From the NCBI RefSeq assembly GCF_014489475.1, contig NZ_CP060820.1, positions 3,054,001 through 3,118,000 of the forward strand: DNA of 64,000 nucleotides, in the 5' to 3' direction. Numbering within the stretch: the stretch's first letter is position 1; every line of letters begins with the position of its first letter. The notes beneath the pieces were generated by a model. That model made no database searches. It was given only the letters and a program-made list of their open reading frames with translations, and was not told where the DNA came from. A program made the position numbers and the translations under genes. Below are positions 9,439 through 18,313 of this stretch, in pieces. Source of the stretch: Lysobacter terrestris. Its GTDB lineage: Bacteria; Pseudomonadota; Gammaproteobacteria; Xanthomonadales; Xanthomonadaceae.

Positions 9439-9780
9439 TCAGCGCATCAGCGCTTCGGTCTTTGCCGCGCAGATGAAGTCGTTCTCGCTCAGGCCACCGA
9501 CGTCGTGCGTGGAGAAACGCACCACGCAACGGTTGTAGTGCACGCCGAGGTCGGGGTGGTGGTCTTCGCGATGGGCCATGTAGGCCAACGCGTTCACGAA
9601 GGCCATGGTCTCGTAGTAGTTGCCGAAGCCGAAGGTCTTGCTGAGGGCGTGGCCGTCCTCGATCAGCTCCCAGCCGGGCACTTCGGGCAGCAGTTCGCGC
9701 ACGCGCGCCGTGCTGAGCTTGTGTTCGCTACCGCGGCGCGGCAGGCAATGGGCCTGGGCAAGGGGGACGAGATCGCTCAT
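9439..9780 (-). CDS. phhB: 4a-hydroxytetrahydrobiopterin dehydratase (pterin carbinolamine dehydratase)
   Basis: The enzyme dehydrates 4a-hydroxytetrahydrobiopterin during recycling of the pterin cofactor used by phenylalanine hydroxylase. The 113-residue protein contains the family pattern in [16 protein letters not shown] followed by a Thr-His-Asp motif in [10 protein letters not shown]. The start at 9780 has a GAAGGT ribosome site; eight more in-frame codons upstream are less likely. No phenylalanine hydroxylase gene lies in the window. It is the first gene of a likely two-gene unit with the TonB-domain lipoprotein. Confidence 0.9.
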   Translation of the reverse strand: MSDLVPLAQAHCLPRRGSEHKLSTARVRELLPEVPGWELIEDGHALSKTFGFGNYYETMAFVNALAYMAHREDHHPDLGVHYNRCVVRFSTHDVGGLSENDFICAAKTEALMR

Positions 9781-9886
9781 GGTTACCTTCCGGGGCTGGA
9801 ACAACCGGTGCGTCCGACTGAACGAAAACGCATCCGCGGGTGTCGTAGGGTAGGCACGTGGCGGCTTAAGGCCGCGTGGACCCCGT

Positions 9887-9892
9887 TAGAAT
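9887..9892 (+). promoter_or_regulatory. Candidate -10 box of nfuA
   Basis: TAGAAT (in GTTAGAAT) lies about 80 bases before the nfuA start in a 192-base divergent gap. No good -35 box is visible. The same TAGAAT hexamer precedes ndk and guaB. Confidence 0.4.
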
Positions 9893-9972
9893 AGCCCGTC
9901 GATCCGTATTTCCCGAATCCGCGCGCCGCTGCCGTTCCGAATGCTGGCCACGCGGGATTCCCAAAGGCCGCA

Positions 9973-10566
9973 ATGATCAATATCTCCGACTCCGCCCAGA
10001 GCCACTTCCGCAAGCTTATCGAGCGCGAAGCGCTGCCCGGCCTCGGCGTGCGCCTGTCGGCCGTCAATCCTGGAACCGCGCGTGCCGACGTACGCCTCGA
10101 GTTCGCCGAACCCGGCGACCTGCAGGGCGACGAATGGGCGGTGGACTGCGAGGGCTTCACCGTCTGGTTGGATGCCGCCAGCGTGAGCTATCTCGACGGC
10201 GCGGAAATCGATTACGAAACCCGCACCACCGGCGGCCAGCTGCAGATCCGCGCGCCGAAGATCAAGGGGCAGGCACCCGCCGATTCGGCGTCGCTGGTCG
10301 AACGCGTGCACTGGATCGTCGAGAACGAGATCAACCCGCAGCTCGCGGCGCACCGCGGCAACGTCGCCGTGCAGGAAGTGACCGCCGAGGGCGTGGTGCT
10401 GCTGCGCTTCGGCGGCGGCTGCCACGGTTGCGGCATGGCAGACGTGACGCTGAAGCAGGGCATCGAGAAGACGCTGCTGGAGAAGGTGCCCGGGGTGACC
10501 GCGGTGCGCGATGCGACCGACCACGACACCGGCGCGGCGCCCTACATCCCGCGAGACGCGGCGTAA
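9973..10566 (+). CDS. nfuA: Fe-S biogenesis protein NfuA
   Basis: NfuA carries and delivers [4Fe-4S] clusters to target enzymes. The 197-residue protein has an N-terminal degenerate A-type carrier domain (about 1-95) that lacks the usual three cysteines and a C-terminal Nfu domain with the cluster-binding pair Cys150 and Cys153 in [11 protein letters not shown]. Length and domain order match E. coli NfuA. The next gene starts 15 bases downstream, so they probably share a transcript. Confidence 0.94.
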   Translation: MINISDSAQSHFRKLIEREALPGLGVRLSAVNPGTARADVRLEFAEPGDLQGDEWAVDCEGFTVWLDAASVSYLDGAEIDYETRTTGGQLQIRAPKIKGQAPADSASLVERVHWIVENEINPQLAAHRGNVAVQEVTAEGVVLLRFGGGCHGCGMADVTLKQGIEKTLLEKVPGVTAVRDATDHDTGAAPYIPRDAA

Positions 10567-10581
10567 GCGGGGCCGCGGCGC

Positions 10582-12282
10582 TTGTTTACCGCCGCCGACC
10601 TGATCCTTGCCCTGCAGCGAAGGCTGCAGCTCGTTGCTCCCCATCTCCGTCGTCCGCCGGGTGAATTCCCGCCGGGCTGGCAACAGTGGTTCGCCGCCAT
10701 GCCCGCGCGCCTCGGCGCGATCACGGGCGCGACCGCGCAGGCGATCGTCGACGTCCTGTTGCAGCGCCCATTGGCGGAGCGTCCGCGCCGCGTCGGTGAA
10801 CTCACGCGCTGGCAGGCCTTCAATACGCTGTGGCGGCAGCAGTGGCATCCGGCCGAGCCGGAGGACCGCAAGGTGCGCTGGTTCGCCGGCATCTTCAGCG
10901 CGCTGTGGCACATCGTCTTCGGCATCCTCCTGCTGTGGTTCTGGTACACGCAGATGCAGTACATCGAGGAGGCGAGCAAGCGTCGCGGCGAAGACGTGGT
11001 GCAGGTCGAATTCATCGGCCGTGGCGCGCCGGAAGAAGTCGGCGGTGGCGAAACCCAGGAGCCGCTGGACGAAACCGAGGCGGCGCTTGCGATCGAGCAG
11101 GCGGCCGCCGCGCAACAGGAACCCGAAACGCCGACGGCCGAACCGCCGCCGACCGCGGTTGCGCAGCCCACGATCACGGCGCCGCTGCCGCAGGTCGAAC
11201 AACGCGACGTGCCCGAGCCGCAGGTGCCGCCAACGCCGCCGGCGCAACAGGATGTCGCGGTCAGCGCGCCGGCGCCGGACGCCAGCGACTTCGTGCTCAC
11301 CGCGCCGACGCCGCGGGTGGCGCAGCCGCAGATCCGTGTGCCGCAGATGCAAGCGCCCACCGCGCCGCTGCAGGCCGTGGAAGTGCCCGAGCCCGTGCAG
11401 CCGATCCAGCGTGAAGTAGCGCAGCGTCCGATCGCGGCGCCGCAGCTGGCGTCGCGCATTCCCGAAGTCGCGCAGCGCGAGATTTCCGCGCCGGTCGCAC
11501 GTCCGCAGTTGCCGCAGGTGCGCACGCCGGCCATCGCGCAGCCCAGCGTGCGCGCGCCGGAAGCGACCGTGCGCTCACGCGATGTGCCGACGCCGTCGAC
11601 GCGGGCACCGACTGCGGCTTCGTCGGCTGCCGCGCCGGCCGCGACAGTGTCGGCTTCAAGCACCACCGCAGCGACGGCCACCACGAAGCCGGCCGCCAGC
11701 GGCACCACGCCCAACGCGGCGAAACCCAGCGGCGCCGCGCCCACCACCGCGAGCAGCGGGCAGGGCCCGAAGCCGGTCACTGCGCCCGGCGGGTTCCCGA
11801 CCCCGGCCAAGTCCGACGACTGGGGTGCGTCGACACGCAACGTGCCGGGCGGGCAACGCGGCGAGCCCCACGGCCTGTACAACGCCGAAGGCGGGCCGCG
11901 CCTGACGGAGCGGCCGATCAACACCGGCCAGCCGCCGGGAACGCTCGACGACCGCATCGTCGACCTCGACCGCTCCGGCACCTGGTTGAAGCGCAAGCCG
12001 ACGGACTACGAGCCGACCACGTTCGACAAGTACTGGCGCCCGAACGAAACGCTGCTGGCCGAATGGGTCCGCAAGGGCATCAAGAAGATGGCGATCCCGA
12101 TCCCGGGAACCAGCAAGAAGATCGAGTGCGTGGTTTCGATCCTCGCGCTGGGCGGCGGTTGCGGCATCTCCGATCCGAACCTCAACGACCAGCCCGCGGA
12201 AGCGCGGCCGCCGCCGGACATTCCGTTCAAGCCGCACCTGCAGGAAGACAACGGCAGCGTGAAGCCCAAGGACGGCGGGTAG
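10582..12282 (+). CDS. Transmembrane Pro/Ala-rich repetitive protein of unknown function
   Basis: I do not know a function for this 566-residue protein. It has a Trp-rich cytoplasmic N-terminus (about 1-100), one clear membrane helix (about 101-122), a long Pro/Ala/Gln/Val-rich region (about 150-400) with loosely repeated PQV, QPxI and APxA units, and a C-terminal globular-looking part (about 400-566) with two cysteines in IECVV and GGCGIS. The layout resembles TonB or TolA: inner-membrane anchor, extended periplasmic spacer, terminal domain. The start is TTG at 10582, 15 bases after nfuA. It ends at a strong terminator. The name used for relatives in this family, from memory, is transmembrane repetitive protein. 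Confidence 0.8.
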   Translation: MFTAADLILALQRRLQLVAPHLRRPPGEFPPGWQQWFAAMPARLGAITGATAQAIVDVLLQRPLAERPRRVGELTRWQAFNTLWRQQWHPAEPEDRKVRWFAGIFSALWHIVFGILLLWFWYTQMQYIEEASKRRGEDVVQVEFIGRGAPEEVGGGETQEPLDETEAALAIEQAAAAQQEPETPTAEPPPTAVAQPTITAPLPQVEQRDVPEPQVPPTPPAQQDVAVSAPAPDASDFVLTAPTPRVAQPQIRVPQMQAPTAPLQAVEVPEPVQPIQREVAQRPIAAPQLASRIPEVAQREISAPVARPQLPQVRTPAIAQPSVRAPEATVRSRDVPTPSTRAPTAASSAAAPAATVSASSTTAATATTKPAASGTTPNAAKPSGAAPTTASSGQGPKPVTAPGGFPTPAKSDDWGASTRNVPGGQRGEPHGLYNAEGGPRLTERPINTGQPPGTLDDRIVDLDRSGTWLKRKPTDYEPTTFDKYWRPNETLLAEWVRKGIKKMAIPIPGTSKKIECVVSILALGGGCGISDPNLNDQPAEARPPPDIPFKPHLQEDNGSVKPKDGG

Positions 12283-12336
12283 GGCCCGCAACTCGCGTCT
12301 GTAACCGGACGCGACGTGCAGAACGGACGGAAAAAG

Positions 12337-12362
12337 AAAAGGCCCGCAATCGCGGGCCTTTT
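12337..12362. terminator. Bidirectional terminator
   Basis: An eleven-base perfect stem, AAAAGGCCCGC with GCGGGCCTTTT, around an AATC loop. It has A-rich left and T-rich right flanks and lies between the Pro/Ala-rich protein gene and the convergent cytochrome gene. Confidence 0.9.
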
Positions 12363-12383
12363 GGTATTGCTTCGGTGCTGCGC

Positions 12384-12821
12384 TTACTGCACGCCGTGCA
12401 GGTCGCGGAGGTTGCCGGTGCGCGAACCGAAGTAGGCGCCGAGGTCGGCGACCTGCTGATCGGTCAGGTCTGCAGCCTGGCTCGACATCAGCGCGTGTTC
12501 GCGCTTGCCGTCGCGGTAGGCCTGCAGGGCGTGGGCGACGTAATCGCCGTACTGGCCGGCCAGCTTCGGGTAGGCCGCGTCGATCGGTGCGTTGCCTTCG
12601 GCGCCGTGGCAGTCCACGCAGGACTGGCCGGTCTTGGCGTTCTTGGTGGCGGCCAGCGCTTCGCCGGCGGCGATGTTGCCGGCCGGAAGGCCCGCCGACG
12701 AGGACTGCGCGTGCGCTTCTTCGGCAGCGGCTTCGTGGCCGGCTTCTTCTTCCGCCGGCTTGCTGCAGCCGGCCAGGGCGATGGAAGCGAGCAGGGCGAT
12801 GGCGATGATCTTCTTCGTCAT
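12384..12821 (-). CDS. Mono-haem cytochrome c lipoprotein
   Basis: This 145-residue class I cytochrome c should shuttle electrons at the periplasmic face. It has a lipoprotein signal (lipobox LAGC, Cys19), an Ala/Glu-rich linker, one haem site CVDCH (Cys68, Cys71, His72) and a likely distal Met112. The start at 12821 gives the signal peptide directly. It follows the other cytochrome gene by 11 bases on the same strand. Both resemble single halves of a di-haem cytochrome c4. No oxidase genes are adjacent, so the electron acceptor is unknown. Confidence 0.88.
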   Translation of the reverse strand: MTKKIIAIALLASIALAGCSKPAEEEAGHEAAAEEAHAQSSSAGLPAGNIAAGEALAATKNAKTGQSCVDCHGAEGNAPIDAAYPKLAGQYGDYVAHALQAYRDGKREHALMSSQAADLTDQQVADLGAYFGSRTGNLRDLHGVQ

Positions 12822-12832
12822 GGGGTGGCTGC

Positions 12833-13228
12833 TCACTTCAGGCTCGACAGGTAGGCGGCGATGTTGGCGATGTCCTGGTCAGAGAAGCTCTGCGCCTGGG
12901 CCTGCATCGTGGGGTGCTTGCGCGTGCCCTTCTTGTATTCGGTGAGGGCGTTGAGCAGGTACTGCTCCGACTGCCCGCCGATACGCGGCACGTGGTAGCT
13001 CGGGTAGGCGTTCTTGTAGCCGGTGATGCCGTGGCAGCCCTGGCAGGTATAGGCGAGCCCCTTGCCCGCGGCCGCATCGCCCTTGATGGCCGGGGCGGCG
13101 GCCGGAGCGGCAGCGGCAGGTGCGGTCGTCGCCGCGGTGGTGGTGGCCGGCTCCTGCTTCGGTTCGTCGGCGAAGGCGACGGCCGTGGTCAGGGCGAGGC
13201 AGGCGGCGATCATCAGCGGTCGCATCAT
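12833..13228 (-). CDS. Periplasmic mono-haem cytochrome c (c4-like half)
   Basis: The 131-residue protein has a cleavable signal peptide (cut near AFA-DE, residue 20), a short Ala/Thr/Pro linker, one haem motif CQGCH (Cys62, Cys65, His66) and a likely distal Met108 in HPTMQAQ. Two adjacent ATGs (13228 and 13225) could start it. It is the first gene of a two-cytochrome unit; the second is lipid-anchored while this one should be soluble. By family, such proteins feed electrons to terminal oxidases, but no oxidase is encoded here. Confidence 0.88.
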   Translation of the reverse strand: MMRPLMIAACLALTTAVAFADEPKQEPATTTAATTAPAAAAPAAAPAIKGDAAAGKGLAYTCQGCHGITGYKNAYPSYHVPRIGGQSEQYLLNALTEYKKGTRKHPTMQAQAQSFSDQDIANIAAYLSSLK

Positions 13229-13608
13229 GTAATCCGCACTCTCGAAAGGCTGTGGGTGGTGGGAATCGTCGTGCCGCCGTTCCGATGTCCCCGGGGGCGC
13301 ACAAGTCGGCAAGTATAGCCGCGCGCGTCGATTCGACGAAACGCCGCGTCGAATCCGAGTCCGAATCGATGCAACCCGGCACCGCCATCGCGCATCAACG
13401 TGGGGTACCGCCAGCGACGAGCGGAGGCCTTCGCGCGGTCCGACCAACGGCCCCGCGGACTCCGTGGCGGCAGTCACCATGACCTTCGGCGGATGGCTGT
13501 CCCTTGGGCAGGTGATATACCTACATACAACACCGGCATACAGCCAGAAAGCAGCCGGGAATGCCTTCAAAAAGCCCCTTTCAACCGTTGCCCCCAGGGA
13601 CCGACCCC
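13229..13608. promoter_or_regulatory. Divergent promoter region between cytochromes and RND operon
   Basis: This 380-base gap contains no convincing gene. On the minus strand TATACT at 13312-13317 is a candidate -10 for the cytochrome unit. On the plus side an AT-richer patch (13510-13545, with GATATA and TACATA) stands out from the GC-rich surroundings and probably holds the efflux operon promoter. No regulator gene lies between. Confidence 0.45.
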
Positions 13609-14751
13609 ATGCGCCAGACCCTATTCCGCCCCGTACTTTCCAAGGTGCCCGTCGTACTTACCGGCCTGCTCGTGACCGGGGTGCTGGCCATGACCGCCTG
13701 CAAGGGCGGCGGTGGCGGTGAGGCCGCCGCCGATGGCAAGGACCCGAAGAAGAAGGGCCCGGAGGCCATCCCGGTCGAAGTCGCCCAGGCCTCGCGCCGC
13801 GCGGTGGCCGCCAGCTACACCGGCACCGCCCCGCTGGAAGCCCGCGCCGAAGCCCAGGTGATCGCCAAGGTCTCCGGCGTCGCCCTGCAGGTGCTGGTCG
13901 AGGAAGGCCAGTACGTCCACGCCGGCCAGACCCTGGTCCGCCTGGACTCGGCGCGCACCGCGCTGGTTGCGGCGCAGAGCGCCGCGCAGATGCGCAAGCT
14001 CGAAGCCAACTACACGCGTTCCAAGCAACTGGGCGACCAGAAGCTGATGAGCGCCAACGACATCGACCTGCTGCGTTACGACCTCGAGAACGCCCGCGCC
14101 GCCAACAAGGCCGCGAACCTCGAGCTGCAGTACGCCAACGTCACCGCGCCGATCTCCGGCGTGATCGCCTCGCGCTCGATCAAGGCGGGCAACTTCGTGC
14201 AGATCAACACGCCGATCATGCGCATCGTCGACGTGTCGCGCCTGGAAGCGGTCCTCAACGTGCCCGAGCGTGAACTGGCGACGCTGACGTCCGGCTTGCC
14301 GGTGCAGCTCGCGGTCGACGCGCTGCCGGGCAAGACCTTCACCGGCAAGGTGGATCGCGTCGCCCCGGTGGTGGACTCGGGCAGCGGCACCTTCCGCGTG
14401 GTCTGCGCCTTTGCCGATGGCGAGGCGCTGCGTCCGGGCATGTTCGGTCGCATCAAGATCGATTACGACCAGCGCGCCGATGCGCTCGTCGTCCCGCGCA
14501 CCGCGCTGCTCGAGGACGAAGCCGATCCGGCCGTGTTCGTCGTGCGCAACAAGAAGAGCGCGCGCGTGCCGGTCAAGCTGGGCTACATGGACGGCGAATG
14601 GGCCGAAGTCCGCAGCGGCGTCAAGCAGGGCGACCAGGTCGTGGTCGCCGGCAAGGCCGCGCTGCGCGACGGCACCGACGTGCAGGTGATCGGACAGCCG
14701 GGCGCCAAGGCGCAATCCGGCACGCCCGCTACCGCGACCGCACAGCGCTGA
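13609..14751 (+). CDS. RND efflux periplasmic adaptor (membrane-fusion) lipoprotein
   Basis: The 380-residue protein is an HlyD/AcrA-type adaptor linking an RND pump to an outer-membrane channel. It has a lipoprotein signal with Cys31 after MTA, a lysine-rich linker, a lipoyl-like half domain (VIAKVSGVALQVLVEEGQYV), an alpha-helical hairpin, and a second half (VTAPISGVIASRSIKAGNFV) followed by beta-barrel and membrane-proximal domains. I use the ATG at 13609, which follows AGGGA; an ATG 16 codons earlier is open but would displace the signal. It is the first gene of an adaptor-permease-permease operon. No outer-membrane channel gene is present, so it probably uses one encoded elsewhere. Confidence 0.9.
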   Translation: MRQTLFRPVLSKVPVVLTGLLVTGVLAMTACKGGGGGEAAADGKDPKKKGPEAIPVEVAQASRRAVAASYTGTAPLEARAEAQVIAKVSGVALQVLVEEGQYVHAGQTLVRLDSARTALVAAQSAAQMRKLEANYTRSKQLGDQKLMSANDIDLLRYDLENARAANKAANLELQYANVTAPISGVIASRSIKAGNFVQINTPIMRIVDVSRLEAVLNVPERELATLTSGLPVQLAVDALPGKTFTGKVDRVAPVVDSGSGTFRVVCAFADGEALRPGMFGRIKIDYDQRADALVVPRTALLEDEADPAVFVVRNKKSARVPVKLGYMDGEWAEVRSGVKQGDQVVVAGKAALRDGTDVQVIGQPGAKAQSGTPATATAQR

Positions 14752-14766
14752 CCGGAGGCGCCCCTC

Positions 14767-17700
14767 GTGAGCCATACCTCGCAAGCGTCATCGGGGTTGA
14801 TCGAGTTCGCCACGCGCCGCCGCGTCACGGTGGCGATGGTGACTATCACCTTCGTGCTGTTCGGCCTGATCGCGTTGTCCAGCCTCAAGGTCAACCTGCT
14901 GCCGGATCTCAGCTATCCGACCCTCACCGTGCGCACCGAGTACACCGGTGCCGCGCCGACTGAAATCGAAACGCTCATTACCGAGCCGGTGGAAGAAGCC
15001 GTAGGCGTGGTCAAGGGCCTGCGCAAGCTCAAGTCGGTTTCGCGCACCGGGCAGAGCGATGTCGTGCTCGAGTTCGCCTGGGGCACCGACATGGACCAGG
15101 CCAGCCTCGAAGTGCGCGACAAGATGGAAGTCGTGCAACTCCCGCTCGAAGCGAAGAAGCCGGTGCTGCTGCGCTTCAATCCTTCGACCGAGCCGATCCT
15201 GCGCCTTGCGCTGACCTCCAAGACCGACGGTGATTCCGTGCGCGCGCTGGGCGGCCTGCGTCGCTACGCCGAGGAAGACCTGAAGAAGAAGCTCGAACCC
15301 GTCGATGGCGTGGCTGCGGTCAAGGTCGGCGGCGGTCTGGAGGACGAGATCCAGGTCGACATCGACCAGCAGAAGCTGGCGCTGCTCAACCTGCCGATCG
15401 AAACCGTCATCCAGCGCCTGCAGCAGGAGAACATCAACATCTCCGGCGGTCGCCTGGAAGAAGGCTCGCAGCGTTACCTGGTGCGTACCGTCAACCAGTT
15501 CGCGACCGTGGACGAGATCCGCGAGATGCTCGTCACCACGCAGTCGGCCGGCGGCGGCGCCGCGGCGAATGCAGCGGCCGAGATGGCCCGCGTGGCGGCG
15601 TCGACCGGCAATGCGGCGGCGATGGCTGCGGCGCAGTCGGTGCAGAGTGCGAGTTCCGGCGGCTCCAGCGTGGTCGCCGGCGGCATGCCGACCCGCCTGA
15701 AGGACATCGCCGATGTCCGCCAGGGCCACAAGGAACGCGAAGCGATCATCCGCCTCGGCGGCCGCGAGGCGGTCGAGCTGGCGATCTACAAGGAAGGCGA
15801 CGCCAATACCGTTGCCACCGCCGACGCCATCCAGGCGCGGTTGAAGGAACTGAAGGAGCAGATTCCGCCCGACGTCGAACTGACCACCATCGACGACCAG
15901 TCGCAGTTCATCCGCCACGCCATCAGCGACGTGAAGCTCGATGCGGTGATCGGCGGCATGCTCGCGATCCTGATCATCTTCCTGTTCTTGCGCGATGGCT
16001 GGAGCACGTTCGTGATCGGCCTGTCGCTGCCGGTGTCGATCATCGCGACGTTCTTCTTCATGGGCCAGCTCGGCCTGAGCCTCAACGTGATGTCGCTGGG
16101 CGGCCTCGCGCTGGCCACGGGCCTCGTGGTCGACGACTCGATCGTGGTGCTCGAATCCATCGCCAAGGCGCGCGAACGCGGCCTGGGCATCCTAGACGCC
16201 GCCATCGAAGGCACGCGTGAAGTGAGCATGGCGGTCGTCGCCTCGACCCTGACCACCATCGCGGTGTTCCTGCCGCTGGTGTTCGTCGAAGGCATCGCCG
16301 GCCAGTTGTTCCGCGACCAGGCGCTCACCGTGGCGCTGGCGATCGCGATCTCGCTGGTCGTAGCGATGACGCTGATCCCGATGCTCAGCGCGCTCAAGGG
16401 CCGTGCGCCGATGTCGTTCCCGGAAGAAGCGCCGCATCCGAAGTGGCAGCCCGGTTCGCGCGTGCTCAAGCCCGTCGCCGCAGTCGAGCACGGCATCGGT
16501 GCGGCCTCGCGCGGTGGCTTCTTCGGCATCGCCTGGGTGGTCGTGCGGATCTGGCGCGGCATCAGTGCCGTGGTCGGCCCGATCATGCGCAAGGCCAGCG
16601 ATCTCGCGATGGCGCCGTACCACCGCGCCGAAAGCGGCTATCTGAAGCTGCTTCCGGCCGCGATGGGCAAGCCCTGGCTGGTGCTGGGCTCGGCGGCGGT
16701 GGCCTTCGCGCTCACGCTTGCCGTGGTGCCGATGCTTGGCGCCGACCTGATCCCGCAGCTGGCGCAGGATCGCTTCGAGATGACCGTGAAGCTGCCGCCC
16801 GGCACGCCGCTGCGCGACACCGACGAACTGGTGCGCGAGCTGCAGCGCCAGCACGCCAAGGACGACGGCGTGTCCGTGCTCTACGGCGTCAGCGGCAGCG
16901 GCACGCGACTGGATGCGAACCCGACCGAGAGCGGCGAGAACATCGGCAAGCTCACGGTGGTGATGGCCAACGGCGGCAGCAAGGAGATCGAAGCCGCCGA
17001 GACCGAACGCCTGCGCGAAACCATGGCCGGCCACACCAACGCGCAGGTCAACTTCGCCCGTCCGGAACTCTTCAGCTTCTCCACGCCGCTGGAAATCGAG
17101 CTGAGCGGCAACGACCTGGCGACGATCGAGCGCGCGGGCCAGCAGATGGCCGCGATGCTGCGCAAGAACGCACACTACGCCGACGTGAAGTCGACCGTGG
17201 AGCAGGGCTTCCCCGAGATCCAGATCCGTTTCGACCAGGATCGCGCGGCTTCGCTGGGCCTGACCACGCGGCAGATCGCCGACGTGGTGGTGAAGAAGGT
17301 GCGCGGCGATGTCGCCACGCGCTACAGCTTCCGCGACCGCAAGATCGACGTGCTGGTGCGCGCGCAGGAATCCGATCGCGCCTCGGTGGAGAGCATCCGT
17401 CGCCTGATCGTCAATCCGGGCAGCACCCGTCCGGTCACGCTGGATTCGGTGGCCGACGTCGTCGCCACCACCGGCCCCAGCGAGATCCATCGCGCCGACC
17501 AGGTGCGCGTGGCGATCGTCTCGGCCAACCTGCGTGACATCGATCTGGGCGGCGCGGTGCAGGAAGTCCAGAAGATGGTCGAGGAGCAGCCGCTGGGCGC
17601 CGAAGTGCGCATGCACATCGGCGGGCAGGGCGAGGAACTGGCCGAATCGGTGACGTCGCTGCTGTTCGCCTTCGGCCTGGCGGTGTTCCTGGTCTACCTG

Positions 17701-18231
17701 GTGATGGCGTCGCAGTTCGAATCGCTGCTGCACCCGTTCGTCATCCTCTTCACCATCCCGCTGGCCCTGGTCGGTGCGGTGCTGGCGCTGCTGCTGACGC
17801 GCTCGCCGGTGTCGGTGGTGGTGTTCATCGGCCTGATCCTGCTGGTCGGCCTGGTGGTGAAGAACGCGATCATCCTGATCGACAAGGTCAACCAGTTGCG
17901 CGAGGACGGCGTGGCCAAGCGCGAAGCGCTGATCGAAGGCGCCCGTTCGCGCCTGCGCCCGATCGTCATGACCACCACCTGCACCCTGTTCGGCTTCCTG
18001 CCGCTGGCACTGGCCTTCGGCGAAGGCGCGGAAGTGCGCTCGCCGATGGCGATCACGGTGATCGGCGGCCTGCTGGTGTCGACGCTGCTGACGTTGATCG
18101 TGATCCCGGTCGTGTACGACCTGCTGGATCGCCGCTCGGATGCGTACTACCGCGAGCGCGGCCTGCGGGTCCGTCGCGAGAAGGCCGAAACCGAGGCCGC
18201 GATCGGTGCGGATCCGGAGGCGGCAGGATGA
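14767..18231 (+). CDS. RND efflux permease 1 (complete proton relay)
   Basis: This 1154-residue inner-membrane pump subunit belongs to the AcrB/MdtB-like RND family with about 12 membrane segments and two large periplasmic loops. The TM4 motif GLVVDDSIVVLES keeps both Asp residues and the TM10 motif LVVKNAIILID keeps the Lys, so the proton relay looks intact. It starts with GTG after a GGAGG site, 15 bases after the adaptor. It is longer than AcrB (1049), partly from an Ala/Gly/Ser-rich insertion in the first periplasmic loop near residues 259-308 and an extra segment before TM7. Substrates are unknown. Confidence 0.93.
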   Translation: MSHTSQASSGLIEFATRRRVTVAMVTITFVLFGLIALSSLKVNLLPDLSYPTLTVRTEYTGAAPTEIETLITEPVEEAVGVVKGLRKLKSVSRTGQSDVVLEFAWGTDMDQASLEVRDKMEVVQLPLEAKKPVLLRFNPSTEPILRLALTSKTDGDSVRALGGLRRYAEEDLKKKLEPVDGVAAVKVGGGLEDEIQVDIDQQKLALLNLPIETVIQRLQQENINISGGRLEEGSQRYLVRTVNQFATVDEIREMLVTTQSAGGGAAANAAAEMARVAASTGNAAAMAAAQSVQSASSGGSSVVAGGMPTRLKDIADVRQGHKEREAIIRLGGREAVELAIYKEGDANTVATADAIQARLKELKEQIPPDVELTTIDDQSQFIRHAISDVKLDAVIGGMLAILIIFLFLRDGWSTFVIGLSLPVSIIATFFFMGQLGLSLNVMSLGGLALATGLVVDDSIVVLESIAKARERGLGILDAAIEGTREVSMAVVASTLTTIAVFLPLVFVEGIAGQLFRDQALTVALAIAISLVVAMTLIPMLSALKGRAPMSFPEEAPHPKWQPGSRVLKPVAAVEHGIGAASRGGFFGIAWVVVRIWRGISAVVGPIMRKASDLAMAPYHRAESGYLKLLPAAMGKPWLVLGSAAVAFALTLAVVPMLGADLIPQLAQDRFEMTVKLPPGTPLRDTDELVRELQRQHAKDDGVSVLYGVSGSGTRLDANPTESGENIGKLTVVMANGGSKEIEAAETERLRETMAGHTNAQVNFARPELFSFSTPLEIELSGNDLATIERAGQQMAAMLRKNAHYADVKSTVEQGFPEIQIRFDQDRAASLGLTTRQIADVVVKKVRGDVATRYSFRDRKIDVLVRAQESDRASVESIRRLIVNPGSTRPVTLDSVADVVATTGPSEIHRADQVRVAIVSANLRDIDLGGAVQEVQKMVEEQPLGAEVRMHIGGQGEELAESVTSLLFAFGLAVFLVYLVMASQFESLLHPFVILFTIPLALVGAVLALLLTRSPVSVVVFIGLILLVGLVVKNAIILIDKVNQLREDGVAKREALIEGARSRLRPIVMTTTCTLFGFLPLALAFGEGAEVRSPMAITVIGGLLVSTLLTLIVIPVVYDLLDRRSDAYYRERGLRVRREKAETEAAIGADPEAAG

Positions 18232-18256
18232 AGAAGCTCGCCGAAGTGTCATTGCG

Positions 18257-18281
18257 CCTTTCCCCGCATCGTGGGGGAAGG
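18257..18281. repeat. Palindromic REP-like hairpin between the two permease genes
   Basis: CCTTTCCCC and GGGGGAAGG form a nine-base stem (one G-U pair) around a seven-base loop in the 82-base gap between the permease genes. Sequences of this kind (CTTTCCCC...GGGGAAGG) are commonly dispersed in Xanthomonadaceae intergenic DNA. There is no T-tract, so it is not a typical terminator; it may modulate mRNA stability between the two genes. Confidence 0.6.
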
Positions 18282-18313
18282 TCGGGATCGGGGCACGCCG
18301 TGGAGACCCGCGC

